The position numbers and the translations under genes are program-made. Below are positions 1 to 6,743 of a stretch of DNA of 9,540 nt, piece by piece. Positions within the stretch are counted from its first letter, which is position 1. Every line of letters starts with the position of its first letter. The DNA comes from Spirochaeta sp. (GTDB lineage: Bacteria; Spirochaetota; Spirochaetia; DSM-27196; Alkalispirochaetaceae): the NCBI GenBank assembly GCA_007117185.1, contig SKHA01000054.1, positions 1 to 9,540 on the forward strand, in the 5' to 3' direction. Below the pieces are notes generated by a model. The model made no database searches and was not told where the DNA came from. It saw only the letters and a list, made by a program, of their open reading frames with translations.

Positions 1-1
1 A

Positions 2-733
2 GCCCTGGAGATCGTCTACCCGCCGCAGCTGATCCGGTTCACCAGGGACTGCCTGTTTATCCTTACCGGAGGCGCTCTGAGAGCGGAACTACGCCAGGGC
101 GGTGACTCCAGCGACGCGGTAGCGACGATGGCGATTGAACACGCAGTGGTGTACCGCGCTTCGGCGGGGAGCGAGCTGCGCCTGTACCGCCGGCGCTACG
201 GGTGGCGCACCTACCTGTGCCTTCGCCGCGCCCCGGTTACCGGAGATGCCTCGGGTGCCGGGCAGATGGAAGGTAGACGACGAGGACCCTTCCAGGACGT
301 TGCCCACTGGCCGGACCGGGAAGGCCGAATCCGCCTGCTGAAAGGGCCGGAGTATGGCACGCTGCGGGACCCTGACGAGTTCTTCACCATCAACTGGGTG
401 ACCAGCGCGGATATGTCCGACATCGGAATGCGTCTGGAAGGAAGTTCGACCCTGGTGACCACCACGGAGACGCAGATGATCTCCGGACCGGTTTGCGACG
501 GCACGATTCAGCTGACCCCTGCAGGTCCGATCATTCTCCTTCGTGACCGCCAGACCGTTGGGGGGTATCCCCGGATCTTTGTCGTGGTCAGCGCCGACGC
601 GGATCTGCTCGGTCAGTACGGGCCGGGACAGCGGATTCACTTCGTAACGGTGGATATCGCCGAAGCACGACGAGTTTCAGATCTGCGTCAACAGGACCTG
701 ACCAGACTTACCGACCGTTTTTCCGCATCCTGA
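2..733 (+). CDS. PxpC/KipA-like biotin-dependent carboxyltransferase-fold protein (5' end outside window)
   Basis: The frame is open from the first bases of the window and stops at 731-733, so this is a 243-residue C-terminal part. It aligns by eye with the KipA/PxpC (AHS2) family. The opening ALEI...LILTGG-like stretch matches the family's conserved 'ALE...ALTGA' region, so roughly 50-60 residues are missing upstream. Later come YGWRTYL, a KGPE turn, a SDIGMRLEG segment, the signature PIILLRDRQTVGGYP, and GQYGPGQRIHF near the C-terminus. PxpC works with PxpA and PxpB as ATP-dependent 5-oxoprolinase; KipA is the Bacillus relative. The middle looks condensed compared with usual members: the 'GGIDVP...LGS' loop is not recognisable and is replaced by LRRAPVTGDASG. 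It may therefore be a divergent paralogue rather than a standard oxoprolinase subunit. PxpA and PxpB would be expected just upstream, which is not visible. Family assignment is firm; substrate is not. Confidence 0.8.
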   Translation, partial: ALEIVYPPQLIRFTRDCLFILTGGALRAELRQGGDSSDAVATMAIEHAVVYRASAGSELRLYRRRYGWRTYLCLRRAPVTGDASGAGQMEGRRRGPFQDVAHWPDREGRIRLLKGPEYGTLRDPDEFFTINWVTSADMSDIGMRLEGSSTLVTTTETQMISGPVCDGTIQLTPAGPIILLRDRQTVGGYPRIFVVVSADADLLGQYGPGQRIHFVTVDIAEARRVSDLRQQDLTRLTDRFSAS

Positions 734-744
734 AGGGCGAGGGC

Positions 745-762
745 CGTGGTATACTCGTGGCC
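745..762 (+). promoter_or_regulatory. Extended -10 promoter of the AraC-type regulator gene
   Basis: TATACT at 750-755 is preceded by TG at 747-748 with one base between, which is the extended -10 form that can work without a good -35. No convincing -35 is seen 16-18 bp upstream. The start point would fall at about 762-763, on the ATG of the next gene, so the transcript would be leaderless. Sequence match only. Confidence 0.5.
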
Positions 763-1872
763 ATGCATCTGCTGGAACTGATGGCGATGCTGGGCGCTGC
801 TCAGGGTGTCTTGCTCCTGTTGCTGATCCTGCTGCGTTTTCGAAGCCCTGCAAGTTTTCCCCTGGCCATTCTGGTGCTCACGTTTTCCCTGCGTCTGGGA
901 ACGATCCCGACATGGACTCCCCAGGCGTTGACAACCGCGCCGTGGCTGCTTCCGCTGGCCGGGCCCATACCCCTGCTGTTCGGCCCGATGATATGGTGGT
1001 ATGTCCGTGAGGTTCTGAGGGGTGGCGGGGAGTGCACCGCCAGGCCCCGTTTGTTCATCCTCCATACCCTTCCCTGGCTGGTGGAGGCGATACTGCTGGC
1101 CGCTGTGGTTTACGCTGCCGGGAACGACGGGGTGACAGCGCTCGTCGATGACCTGTTCACCCCACCGGCTCCGTGGTGGATGCTCACCCGCCATGCCTTC
1201 AAGGTGATTCAGGGAAGCGTATACGCCGTGGCCGCCGCTGCGGCCGTCTTTGGCAGCTGGGCCGAAGAGGCCTCGCCGAAGCGACGGCTTTGGGCGCGGG
1301 CGATCGTCCTGGCCCCAATGATGTCGATGCTCTCCTTCGTGGTGGTTGCGATTCAACCGACTGTGGCGGCGGGAAGACCGTTCCTGATCCCGGCGACAGC
1401 GATGATGGCCAGCGTATACGTGTTTGCCCTGCTGGCGATGCTGTCTCCGGAGGCCCTCGCTGCCTCTTCCAGGGAGGAGACTCTACCCTGCGGCCCGGCA
1501 ATTCCGGAAGAGGAGGCACAACGGGTCGCTGGACTGGTCAGGGAAAAACTCGATGCCGGCATCTACCAGGACCCTGACCTCACCCTTGCGGTTCTGGCGC
1601 GGACGCTCAAGGTCCACCCTAACCGCCTGTCAAGAATCATAAACCGGGAGTTTCACAAGAACGTCACCCAGGTAATCCACGATAGCCGACTCGACCACTT
1701 CATCCGTCGCGTCGAATCCGGGGGGCTGGATGACGGGAGCATCCTGCAACTCGCCTTCGAAGCAGGGTTCCCCTCGAAAACGACGTTCAACCGGGTATTC
1801 AAGGAGCACTACGGAGTTCCCCCTTCGGAATTTGCCACCGAGGGGCGGCATCGGCATCTTTCGTCGGAATAG
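763..1872 (+). CDS. Membrane-anchored AraC-family transcriptional regulator
   Basis: A 369-residue protein with two parts. The first ~235 residues are strongly hydrophobic, with about six or seven membrane segments beginning at LLELMAMLGAAQGVLLLLL. The last ~110 residues form an AraC-type double helix-turn-helix: LTLAVLARTLKVHPNRLSRIIN is the first HTH and SILQLAFEAGFPSKTTFNRVFKEHYGVPPSEF is the second, carrying the typical family signature. Such proteins are thought to sense a signal in or at the membrane and bind DNA from there. A GTG at 757 is in frame but lies almost directly after the -10 box, so ATG 763 is preferred; neither start has a Shine-Dalgarno sequence. The upstream PxpC-like gene ends 29 bp before, so co-transcription is also possible. 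The convergent MFS gene ends only 10 bp away and is a plausible but unproven target. Confidence 0.85.
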   Translation: MHLLELMAMLGAAQGVLLLLLILLRFRSPASFPLAILVLTFSLRLGTIPTWTPQALTTAPWLLPLAGPIPLLFGPMIWWYVREVLRGGGECTARPRLFILHTLPWLVEAILLAAVVYAAGNDGVTALVDDLFTPPAPWWMLTRHAFKVIQGSVYAVAAAAAVFGSWAEEASPKRRLWARAIVLAPMMSMLSFVVVAIQPTVAAGRPFLIPATAMMASVYVFALLAMLSPEALAASSREETLPCGPAIPEEEAQRVAGLVREKLDAGIYQDPDLTLAVLARTLKVHPNRLSRIINREFHKNVTQVIHDSRLDHFIRRVESGGLDDGSILQLAFEAGFPSKTTFNRVFKEHYGVPPSEFATEGRHRHLSSE

Positions 1873-1882
1873 CGAAGGGTGG

Positions 1883-3049
1883 TCAGGACGCGGTCAATCT
1901 CCGGGCAATGAGCGCGGTCAGCAGGACAAACACCGCAGCGGGGGCGTAGATCATCGCCGGGCCAAAGGCGTTATTGATCATGCCATTCACCACCGTTCCG
2001 GTTGCACCACCGACGAACATCCCGAACGAAGCGAGAGACATGGCGGTCCCCCGCAGCGCAGGCAGTTGCCCCTGGGCGGCCATGATCAACGTCGATTGCA
2101 GTGCCACAAAGGCCATGCCGAAACCGAAAAAGCCGATCACCATCAGTACCGGAACGGTGGCAAAGACCAGCAGAGCCAGACTGGAGCTGCCGAACAGGCC
2201 CGCCACAATCAGGAATCGGCGCCCCAGGCGGCGCCGGAGACCGGGAATCACCCGGCTTGCCACCACCGCGCCAGCTCCAAACGCTGTCACTACCAGCCCC
2301 ACCATGATCAGGGACAGTCCGGTAAGGGTTGCTACATAGTGACCCGCATAGGAGAAGCTGCCGAAGACGGCAAAGCCAACGAAGAAGATTGTGGCCACAA
2401 TGGCCAGAAGTCCCGGCTTCTGCAACGCCGTGCGATAGCTGGAGAAGAATGAACCCCGCTTCTCTGACAGGTTTCCCGAGGGAACCACCATCAGCACAAC
2501 GATCGCCAGAACCAGCTCTGCCACTCCATAGAGAATGTAAACCCCACGCCAGGATCCGTACTGGGCGATCACCCCGCCGATGGCGGTCGCTGAAGCGCCG
2601 CCGAGAAACATCATGCCCATGACACGAGCGATCGCGCCCTGTCGGTCCTCGTCGGAGAATCGCTCGCCGATCAGAGCCATCGTCACCGGAAAGATGCCCG
2701 CGCCAAATGCTCCATTGAACCCCCGGAACAGTAACAGCGAGGGAAAATTGAAGGAGAGACCGCCGAGAATGCTGAAGATCGCCGTACCGAAGGCGGCGGT
2801 CTTGATGATGCGTCCACGGCCGAAGCGGTCGCCCAGGGGGCCGAAGAGCAGGGTGAACACCCCGAAGGTCATCATATAGGAGGTCACCGAGAGGGCTGCT
2901 CGGGAAATCTCCAGTTCCAGGTCGGCGGCGATGCTCACCAGGAGCGGCGCCGCAGCGTAGTTGTCGCCGTTGGCCCAGAACGCGAGAAACCCAAGGGAGA
3001 AGAGGAGGATACCGGTGCTTTTGTCTGATCGATCGGCGGTGTCATTCAT
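1883..3049 (-). CDS. Major facilitator superfamily (MFS) transporter
   Basis: A 388-residue integral membrane protein with about 12 hydrophobic segments, the usual MFS size. The loop between helices 2 and 3 has motif A as GPLGDRFGRGR (residues 70-80). The start FLAFWANGDNYAAAPLL and the segment LLFRGFNGAFGAGIFPVTMALIGERF resemble bacterial drug/metabolite efflux and sugar-efflux type MFS carriers; the substrate cannot be read from sequence. The frame stays open 42 codons further upstream, but that stretch runs through the AT-rich promoter, encodes low-quality sequence and crosses the divergent methyltransferase start. The start is therefore placed at the ATG giving MNDTADRSDK. There is no Shine-Dalgarno sequence before it. 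It converges on the AraC regulator and diverges from the methyltransferase operon. Confidence 0.88.
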   Translation of the reverse strand: MNDTADRSDKSTGILLFSLGFLAFWANGDNYAAAPLLVSIAADLELEISRAALSVTSYMMTFGVFTLLFGPLGDRFGRGRIIKTAAFGTAIFSILGGLSFNFPSLLLFRGFNGAFGAGIFPVTMALIGERFSDEDRQGAIARVMGMMFLGGASATAIGGVIAQYGSWRGVYILYGVAELVLAIVVLMVVPSGNLSEKRGSFFSSYRTALQKPGLLAIVATIFFVGFAVFGSFSYAGHYVATLTGLSLIMVGLVVTAFGAGAVVASRVIPGLRRRLGRRFLIVAGLFGSSSLALLVFATVPVLMVIGFFGFGMAFVALQSTLIMAAQGQLPALRGTAMSLASFGMFVGGATGTVVNGMINNAFGPAMIYAPAAVFVLLTALIARRLTAS

Positions 3050-3056
3050 GGGGCTT

Positions 3057-3085
3057 AAAATATATAGGTTTTTATATATAATCAA
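3057..3085 (-). promoter_or_regulatory. Promoter of the MFS transporter gene
   Basis: On the minus strand, TTGATT (3085-3080) lies upstream of an AT-rich run giving either TATATT (3064-3059, 15-bp spacer) or TATTTT (3062-3057, 17-bp spacer). The ATG follows 7-9 nt after the -10, so the message would have almost no leader. The region also contains the short dyad TATATA-N8-TATATA (3061-3080). This is one of the few AT-rich islands in the window. Confidence 0.5.
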
Positions 3086-3138
3086 TAGCGAGTGCAGGGA
3101 GAGCGGTGTCGGCGCCCCCCTACCCTCCAAAAAACCTG

Positions 3139-3150
3139 TAGAATGTGGGT
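3139..3150 (+). promoter_or_regulatory. Putative -10 element of the methyltransferase operon
   Basis: TAGAAT at 3139-3144 ends 6 nt before the ATG at 3151. There is no good -35 at the usual distance, and a C-rich run sits there instead, so the call is tentative. If correct, the transcript begins at or next to the start codon. The bases just before the box, AAAAACCT (3130-3137), recur in the same relative position before the -10 of the divergent MFS gene. Confidence 0.35.
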
Positions 3151-3954
3151 ATGTCCTTCTACGAGATCCTTGCACCCTGGTACGACCAGCTCTTCCCTAC
3201 TGATCCGGCGGCGGCATCCCTGCTGACCGCGCTGCTGCGGCGCGGACAGACCTCTGGTCCCGGTCAGGAAACCCTGCTGGACCTGGGGTGCGGAACCGGT
3301 TCGCTGGTGACGGAGCTGTGCCGCCGCGGAGAAAACGCCTGGGGGACAGATCGATCCAGCGAGATGATAGCCGCCGGTCGACAACGTGATCCCCGCTGGG
3401 CGGCCCGCCTCTCGGTAGCGGCGATGGAAGCAGCCGCCGCCCACAAGGAGGCGCCGTTTGCCCTGGTCTCTTGTCTGGGAAACACCCTTGCCCACCTGTC
3501 ATCTCATGACGAGGTGCGTCGGTTCGTTGCCGGACTCCCGACGGCGGTGTATCCACAGGGCGCGGTGGTGCTGCAGTTTGTAGTCGTTTCCGCGCTGGCT
3601 GTTGGTACATCCCGGCACCTCCCCAAGCTTGTCGCTGAAGGAGTCAGCATGTCCCGGGAGTACCACCGGGAGTCGCCGGAAACGATCCGCTTCGACGCGA
3701 CACTCACGGTGGGAGGCGCTGCCGGTGGCGTCGGCGTGACCAGTGGACCCGGCAAGTCCCAGCACCACCGGACCTCCCAGCAGCTTCTCGTTCTTGAGAC
3801 GTCTGAGATCGTCTCGATGCTGCAGGCAGCCGGTTTGGCGGTTGAGGCAGTGACCGCTGGGTTCTCAGGAGAACCACTTGAGCCAGAGAGTTGGGTGCGA
3901 GTAATTACCGCACGAGCAGGACAGATCCTGGATACAGGAGGAGATGAGCGATGA
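3151..3954 (+). CDS. Class I SAM-dependent methyltransferase
   Basis: A 267-residue protein. The N-terminus MSFYEILAPWYDQLFP is typical of small-molecule methyltransferases of the Methyltransf_11/25/31 type. Motif I, LDLGCGTGSL (residues 43-52), binds S-adenosylmethionine, and D67 in WGTDRSSEMI is the acidic residue at the end of strand 2 expected to hold the ribose. FALVSCLGNTLAHL fits motif IV. The C-terminal part (EYHRESPETIRFDATLTV and onward) is the beta-rich accessory region seen in relatives; the acceptor substrate is unknown. A GTG two codons upstream is in frame, but it would lie inside the putative promoter, so ATG 3151 is chosen. The stop overlaps the next ATG as ATGA, showing that the two genes form an operon. 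The MFS gene diverges from it across ~100 bp. Confidence 0.85.
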   Translation: MSFYEILAPWYDQLFPTDPAAASLLTALLRRGQTSGPGQETLLDLGCGTGSLVTELCRRGENAWGTDRSSEMIAAGRQRDPRWAARLSVAAMEAAAAHKEAPFALVSCLGNTLAHLSSHDEVRRFVAGLPTAVYPQGAVVLQFVVVSALAVGTSRHLPKLVAEGVSMSREYHRESPETIRFDATLTVGGAAGGVGVTSGPGKSQHHRTSQQLLVLETSEIVSMLQAAGLAVEAVTAGFSGEPLEPESWVRVITARAGQILDTGGDER

Positions 3955-4397
3955 CATCTGCAGCAGAAACGGTAGATCAGTACCTGGCAGAGCTGGACCC
4001 GGAACGGCGCCCGGTGGTCTCACAGATTCTCCTGGTCATTCGGGAGAATCTCCCGGCGGGGTTCGCCGAGGGGATGCACTACGGTATGGCGGGGTTCGTG
4101 GTGCCCTTGAGCCTCTATCCTCAGGGCTACCACTGCAAGAAGAACGAACCGCTGCCCTTTCTCTCGGTAGGGGCGCAGACCCGTTCCATCAACCTGTACC
4201 ACTCGGGGATCTACGCTATCCCGGAGCTGGAACAGTGGTTTCGGGGGCAGTGGCCGCTGCACGTGCCCACAAAACTTGACATGGGAAAGAGCTGCATCCG
4301 ACTCAAGAATCTGAAGACGATCCCCTATCAGCTCATCGGCGAGCTGGCCACCAGGATGACCCCCCAGGACGTTATTGCCCTGTACGAGAGTCGATAA
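3951..4397 (+). CDS. DUF1801 (YdhG-like) domain protein
   Basis: A 148-residue protein of the DUF1801/YdhG type. The opening helix TVDQYLAELDPERRPVVSQILLVIRENLP, the following YGMAGFVVP-like segment, the LSVGAQTRSINLY strand and the C-terminal LDMGKSCIRLKNLKTIP region are the family's usual landmarks. The family fold is related to frataxin-like proteins, and no biochemical role is established. The gene begins in an ATGA overlap with the methyltransferase stop, and a full AGGAGG (3936-3941) lies 9 nt before the ATG, so translation is coupled. It ends 10 bp from the convergent SDR gene. DUF1801 genes are often found singly; pairing with a methyltransferase may hint at a shared task, but nothing here says which. 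Confidence 0.8.
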   Translation: MTSAAETVDQYLAELDPERRPVVSQILLVIRENLPAGFAEGMHYGMAGFVVPLSLYPQGYHCKKNEPLPFLSVGAQTRSINLYHSGIYAIPELEQWFRGQWPLHVPTKLDMGKSCIRLKNLKTIPYQLIGELATRMTPQDVIALYESR

Positions 4398-4407
4398 CCT
4401 CAGTCAC

Positions 4408-5160
4408 TCAGTCGAACTGAAAGCCGCCGTTCTGGTCGATGATCTCGCCGGTTATGAACCCCGCTTTGGGTGATGCCAGGAACTTCACCACGTGGGCAAA
4501 CTCGTCGGGCTCGCAGTATCGGCCAACGGGGATTTTCGCCATCACCTGCTTTTGCTGCTCCGGTGTGAGCTGCTTTTCCACCATTGGGGTGCGTACGTAC
4601 GCCGGGGCGATCCCGTTGACGGTGATACCGTCGCCGGTGGTCTCTACCGCCGTTGAAAAAGTGAGGCCGATGATCGCTGCTTTGGAGACGGAATACGCGG
4701 ACCCGGCAGTGAGGCCGCCGCACTTCGCCGCCCAGGAGGAGACGTTGATGATCCGGCCCCACCTGGCGGCGCGCATCGCCGGGAGGCACAATTTGGTCAT
4801 GTAGAACGCGCCGTCCAGGTTGACCGACATCACCCGGTGCCACTCCTCGGGGGTGGTATCCACCATCTTGGCGTTGGAGAGAATGCCGGCGTTGTTCACC
4901 AGCACCTGCACCTCTCCCACCTCGGCCGCGACGCGCTTCATCGCGGCGGCACACGAATCGAAGTTGCTGATGTCAAAGGCAATGGGGAAGGTATCCGCCC
5001 CAAGCTCCCGGGCCACGGTGGTCACCGCTTCCTCGTTGATGTCCGCCAGGACCACTCGATGTCCGTCTTCGATCAGCCCCTGCGCGGCGGCCCGGCCCAT
5101 TGTGCCGGCGCCTCCGGTGACCAGGGCGATTGTTGCTTTACCGGTATTCGATGAACTCAC
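4408..5160 (-). CDS. Short-chain dehydrogenase/reductase (SDR), probably NAD(H)-dependent
   Basis: A 250-residue classical SDR. The cofactor loop is TGGAGTMG (residues 15-22), NNAG is at 89-92, N114 lies in the active-site helix, S142 is the catalytic serine, and Y156-SVS-K160 is the YxxxK pair; the C-terminus is GEIIDQNGGFQFD. D40 at the end of strand 2 (VVLADIN) favours NAD(H) over NADP(H). The usual middle glycine of TGxxxGxG is Thr20, a tolerated but less common variant. The start is a GTG at 5160 with AGGGAG (5175-5170) 9 nt before it. It lies 26 bp behind the YiaK-like gene, so it is very likely in the same transcript and acts on a hydroxy/keto sugar-acid of the same pathway. Relatives include gluconate 5-dehydrogenase and KduD-type enzymes, but the substrate is not fixed by sequence. 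Confidence 0.87.
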   Translation of the reverse strand: MSSSNTGKATIALVTGGAGTMGRAAAQGLIEDGHRVVLADINEEAVTTVARELGADTFPIAFDISNFDSCAAAMKRVAAEVGEVQVLVNNAGILSNAKMVDTTPEEWHRVMSVNLDGAFYMTKLCLPAMRAARWGRIINVSSWAAKCGGLTAGSAYSVSKAAIIGLTFSTAVETTGDGITVNGIAPAYVRTPMVEKQLTPEQQKQVMAKIPVGRYCEPDEFAHVVKFLASPKAGFITGEIIDQNGGFQFD

Positions 5161-5186
5161 TGTGTTTGTCTCCCTGGTGATTGCAT

Positions 5187-6188
5187 TCAGAACGAGGTGA
5201 TCGTCTTCCAGACGGAATCCTCAACTTCGATACCGTTTTCCAGATTCCGGCGGCGGGTCAGCAGTTCCGGCTCGCCGGGGTACATGATGCGCATCTGCTC
5301 CGAGACGGGAACGGACGCTTTTATGTCGGCGATGGTATCGTTCATGATCTTTTCCGCGTATTCTTCGCTGCTGGATTTCTTGAGGTCGATCGCGATCAGC
5401 ACCTGCGAGAGGGCGTATTCGTCTTCCCCGAGCTTGCCCACTTCGTAGGTGGAGTTGCCCTCGGAGAGCCCCGCGGCGAGCATGTCCAGAACGATAGAGA
5501 ATCCCGACCCTTTCCAGAACCCGATAGGAATCACCCGCCAGGTCTTCATGATCTCGCCGGGGTCGGTGGTGAGGTTGCCCGCTTCGTCGTATCCACCGGG
5601 GAAGGGAAGCTGCTTGCCGGCGTACTTCATCTCTTCGATCTTGCCGTAAGAGTATTGCGCCATCGCCGCGTCTACCACCACGTGTCCATCTTTTCGCGGC
5701 AGGGCGATGATGAAGGGGTTGTTCCCGATGCGCCGGTCTTTGGCGCCCCAGGCGGGCATGTTGGGCTGGGTGTTGGTCCAGCAGATACCGACGTACCCGG
5801 CGTTGGCCGCCTGCCAGCCGTAGGCACCGCCGCGCATCCAGTGGTTGGTGTTGCGCAGCGCCACCGCGCCGATTCCGTATTTACCCGCCAGTTCGATCGC
5901 CCGGTCCATACACTGTTTGGCGTTGAGGTTACCCATGCCCAGGTTACCGTCCCACTTTTCCAGCGCGCCAAGGGAGGAGACCAGGGTCGGTTTGGCCGCC
6001 AGGTCGATATAACCCTTTTCGATATAGCTGATCACCCGGGGAAAGCGATTCACCCCGTGAGAGGCCACGCCGTCCACGGTGTTTTCGGTAAAGAGCGTGG
6101 CGGACTCCTCAGCGGAGTTCGGATCCATACCGTACTTCACCAGGACCCGGGTCATCTCTTCTTTGATCTGATCGTACGAAAGCTTCAT
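5187..6188 (-). CDS. YiaK-like 2,3-diketo-L-gulonate reductase family dehydrogenase (Ldh_2 family)
   Basis: A 333-residue protein of the malate/L-lactate/ureidoglycolate dehydrogenase family, which uses a fold unrelated to Rossmann enzymes and transfers hydride from NAD(P)H to 2-keto acids. It resembles E. coli YiaK (DlgD, about 332 residues) along its whole length as I remember that protein: SHGVNRFPR with catalytic His44, ALRNTNHWMRGG (His116), YGWQAA, GYVGICWTNT, WKGSGFSIVLDM and the final VEDSVWKTI. YiaK reduces 2,3-diketo-L-gulonate to 3-keto-L-gulonate. The frame also starts one codon earlier with TTG, but ATG 6188 is preferred: AAGGTGG lies 7 nt before it and the numbering then puts the histidine at 44. 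The gene has its own strong promoter with an operator-like dyad at the start point, and is followed after 26 bp by the SDR gene. Family is near certain; the exact keto acid is inferred. Confidence 0.9.
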   Translation of the reverse strand: MKLSYDQIKEEMTRVLVKYGMDPNSAEESATLFTENTVDGVASHGVNRFPRVISYIEKGYIDLAAKPTLVSSLGALEKWDGNLGMGNLNAKQCMDRAIELAGKYGIGAVALRNTNHWMRGGAYGWQAANAGYVGICWTNTQPNMPAWGAKDRRIGNNPFIIALPRKDGHVVVDAAMAQYSYGKIEEMKYAGKQLPFPGGYDEAGNLTTDPGEIMKTWRVIPIGFWKGSGFSIVLDMLAAGLSEGNSTYEVGKLGEDEYALSQVLIAIDLKKSSSEEYAEKIMNDTIADIKASVPVSEQMRIMYPGEPELLTRRRNLENGIEVEDSVWKTITSF

Positions 6189-6195
6189 CAATCTA

Positions 6196-6202
6196 CCACC
6201 TT
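6196..6202 (-). promoter_or_regulatory. Ribosome binding site of the YiaK-like gene
   Basis: AAGGTGG on the minus strand, 7 nt before the ATG at 6188. It decides the start in favour of the ATG over the TTG directly in front of it. Confidence 0.7.
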
Positions 6203-6207
6203 TATCA

Positions 6208-6231
6208 TAATGTAATTACATAATGTCATTA
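6208..6231. promoter_or_regulatory. Tandem operator-like dyads in front of the YiaK-like gene
   Basis: Two copies of an 11-bp element lie 13 bp apart: TAATGTAATTA (6208-6218) and TAATGTCATTA (6221-6231). The second is a perfect dyad, TAATG-T-CATTA. The junction also makes the perfect 12-bp palindrome ATGTAATTACAT (6210-6221), which fits the general GntR-family pattern GT-N4-AC. The second copy covers the predicted transcription start, a position suited to repression. Near-copies occur in the gntR/gfo intergenic region. The bound protein is inferred to be the neighbouring GntR regulator. Confidence 0.6.
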
Positions 6232-6232
6232 G

Positions 6233-6261
6233 ATAGTAGACCGGGTACAGCCCGTTGTCAA
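6233..6261 (-). promoter_or_regulatory. Strong sigma70-type promoter of the YiaK-like/SDR operon
   Basis: On the minus strand, a consensus -35 TTGACA (6261-6256), a 17-bp spacer and TACTAT (6238-6233) give a near-consensus promoter with a start at about 6226. The leader of about 38 nt contains the operator-like dyads and the ribosome binding site. The spacer itself holds a small inverted repeat, CGGG-N5-CCCG (6242-6254). It lies just behind the yiaL-like stop codon, so this operon can be read separately from gfo-yiaL. Confidence 0.75.
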
Positions 6262-6278
6262 GGAAAATCGGGGTTCCC

Positions 6279-6743
6279 TTACACCGCCACCTTGACGACG
6301 ATCTTTCCTACAGCTTCGGGCCGTTCGGTGTGGCACTTGGGTTTGTGGCCATCCGAGGGAAAGAAGATCGCGAAATCACCAGCTTCCATGTGGAGCGGTA
6401 CCGACGTGGCCGGATCGGTGTAGAAAATCAGGTCCTTTTCGTAACTGTAGGGGGTGTGAACTTCCGGCAGCCGCGCTTTCGGGGCCCAGTAGATCGTCTC
6501 GTGTCCGCTTACAATCACCTGGATATCGATGAAGAGGCGGTGCGTTTCGAACAGTCCCTCTGACGGTTCAATGGTGGTGTACGACTGTATCTGCGCGGTG
6601 ATCCGCTCGCCGTCCACCGTGATCACCTGCCCCGGCTCTATCGCCGCCAGATCCCGGCTCTTCAGCCACTCTATCGCCCGGGCGATCTTGGGGTTCACCG
6701 CTCCGTAGTCCGCAAGGGTTGTTGTGAGGTTGTCGAGTATCAT
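6279..6743 (-). CDS. YhcH/YjgK/YiaL family protein (DUF386, cupin-like)
   Basis: A 154-residue protein of the YhcH/YjgK/YiaL family, whose E. coli members are of similar length and sit in sugar-acid loci (yia, nan). Visible landmarks are ALEPG-like IEPGQV (35-40), the conserved FETHRLFIDIQ (65-75) with E66 and H68, LIFY (105-108) and GDFAIFFPSDGHKPKC (122-137) with H133, ending in KIVVKVAV. The acidic and histidine residues fit the cupin-type metal site of the family. A role in handling sugar-acid anomers or isomers has been suggested for relatives, but a reaction is not well established. Its ATG overlaps the gfo stop as ATGA, with AAGGAG 10 nt upstream, so it is translationally coupled to the Gfo/Idh gene. 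Confidence 0.88.
   Translation of the reverse strand: MILDNLTTTLADYGAVNPKIARAIEWLKSRDLAAIEPGQVITVDGERITAQIQSYTTIEPSEGLFETHRLFIDIQVIVSGHETIYWAPKARLPEVHTPYSYEKDLIFYTDPATSVPLHMEAGDFAIFFPSDGHKPKCHTERPEAVGKIVVKVAV

Noticed and set aside
89..640. A 183-codon minus-strand frame opposite the PxpC-like gene
   Set aside because: The plus-strand frame shows the conserved AHS2/KipA signature; the minus product is unrecognised.
3050..3175. A 42-residue N-terminal extension of the MFS transporter
   Set aside because: It crosses the AT-rich promoter and the divergent methyltransferase start, is not like an MFS N-terminus, and the internal ATG fits the family start.
6204..6209. TATGAT as an alternative -10 for the YiaK-like gene
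   Set aside because: No -35-like hexamer lies 16-18 bp upstream, whereas TTGACA-N17-TACTAT slightly further upstream is near consensus. This box would also leave the ribosome binding site almost at the transcript end.
5181..6215. A 344-codon open frame on the plus strand opposite the YiaK-like gene
   Set aside because: It mirrors a strongly recognised enzyme. Its translation has no family resemblance, is rich in H/G/R/V as expected from antisense of a GC-biased gene, and it has no Shine-Dalgarno or promoter.
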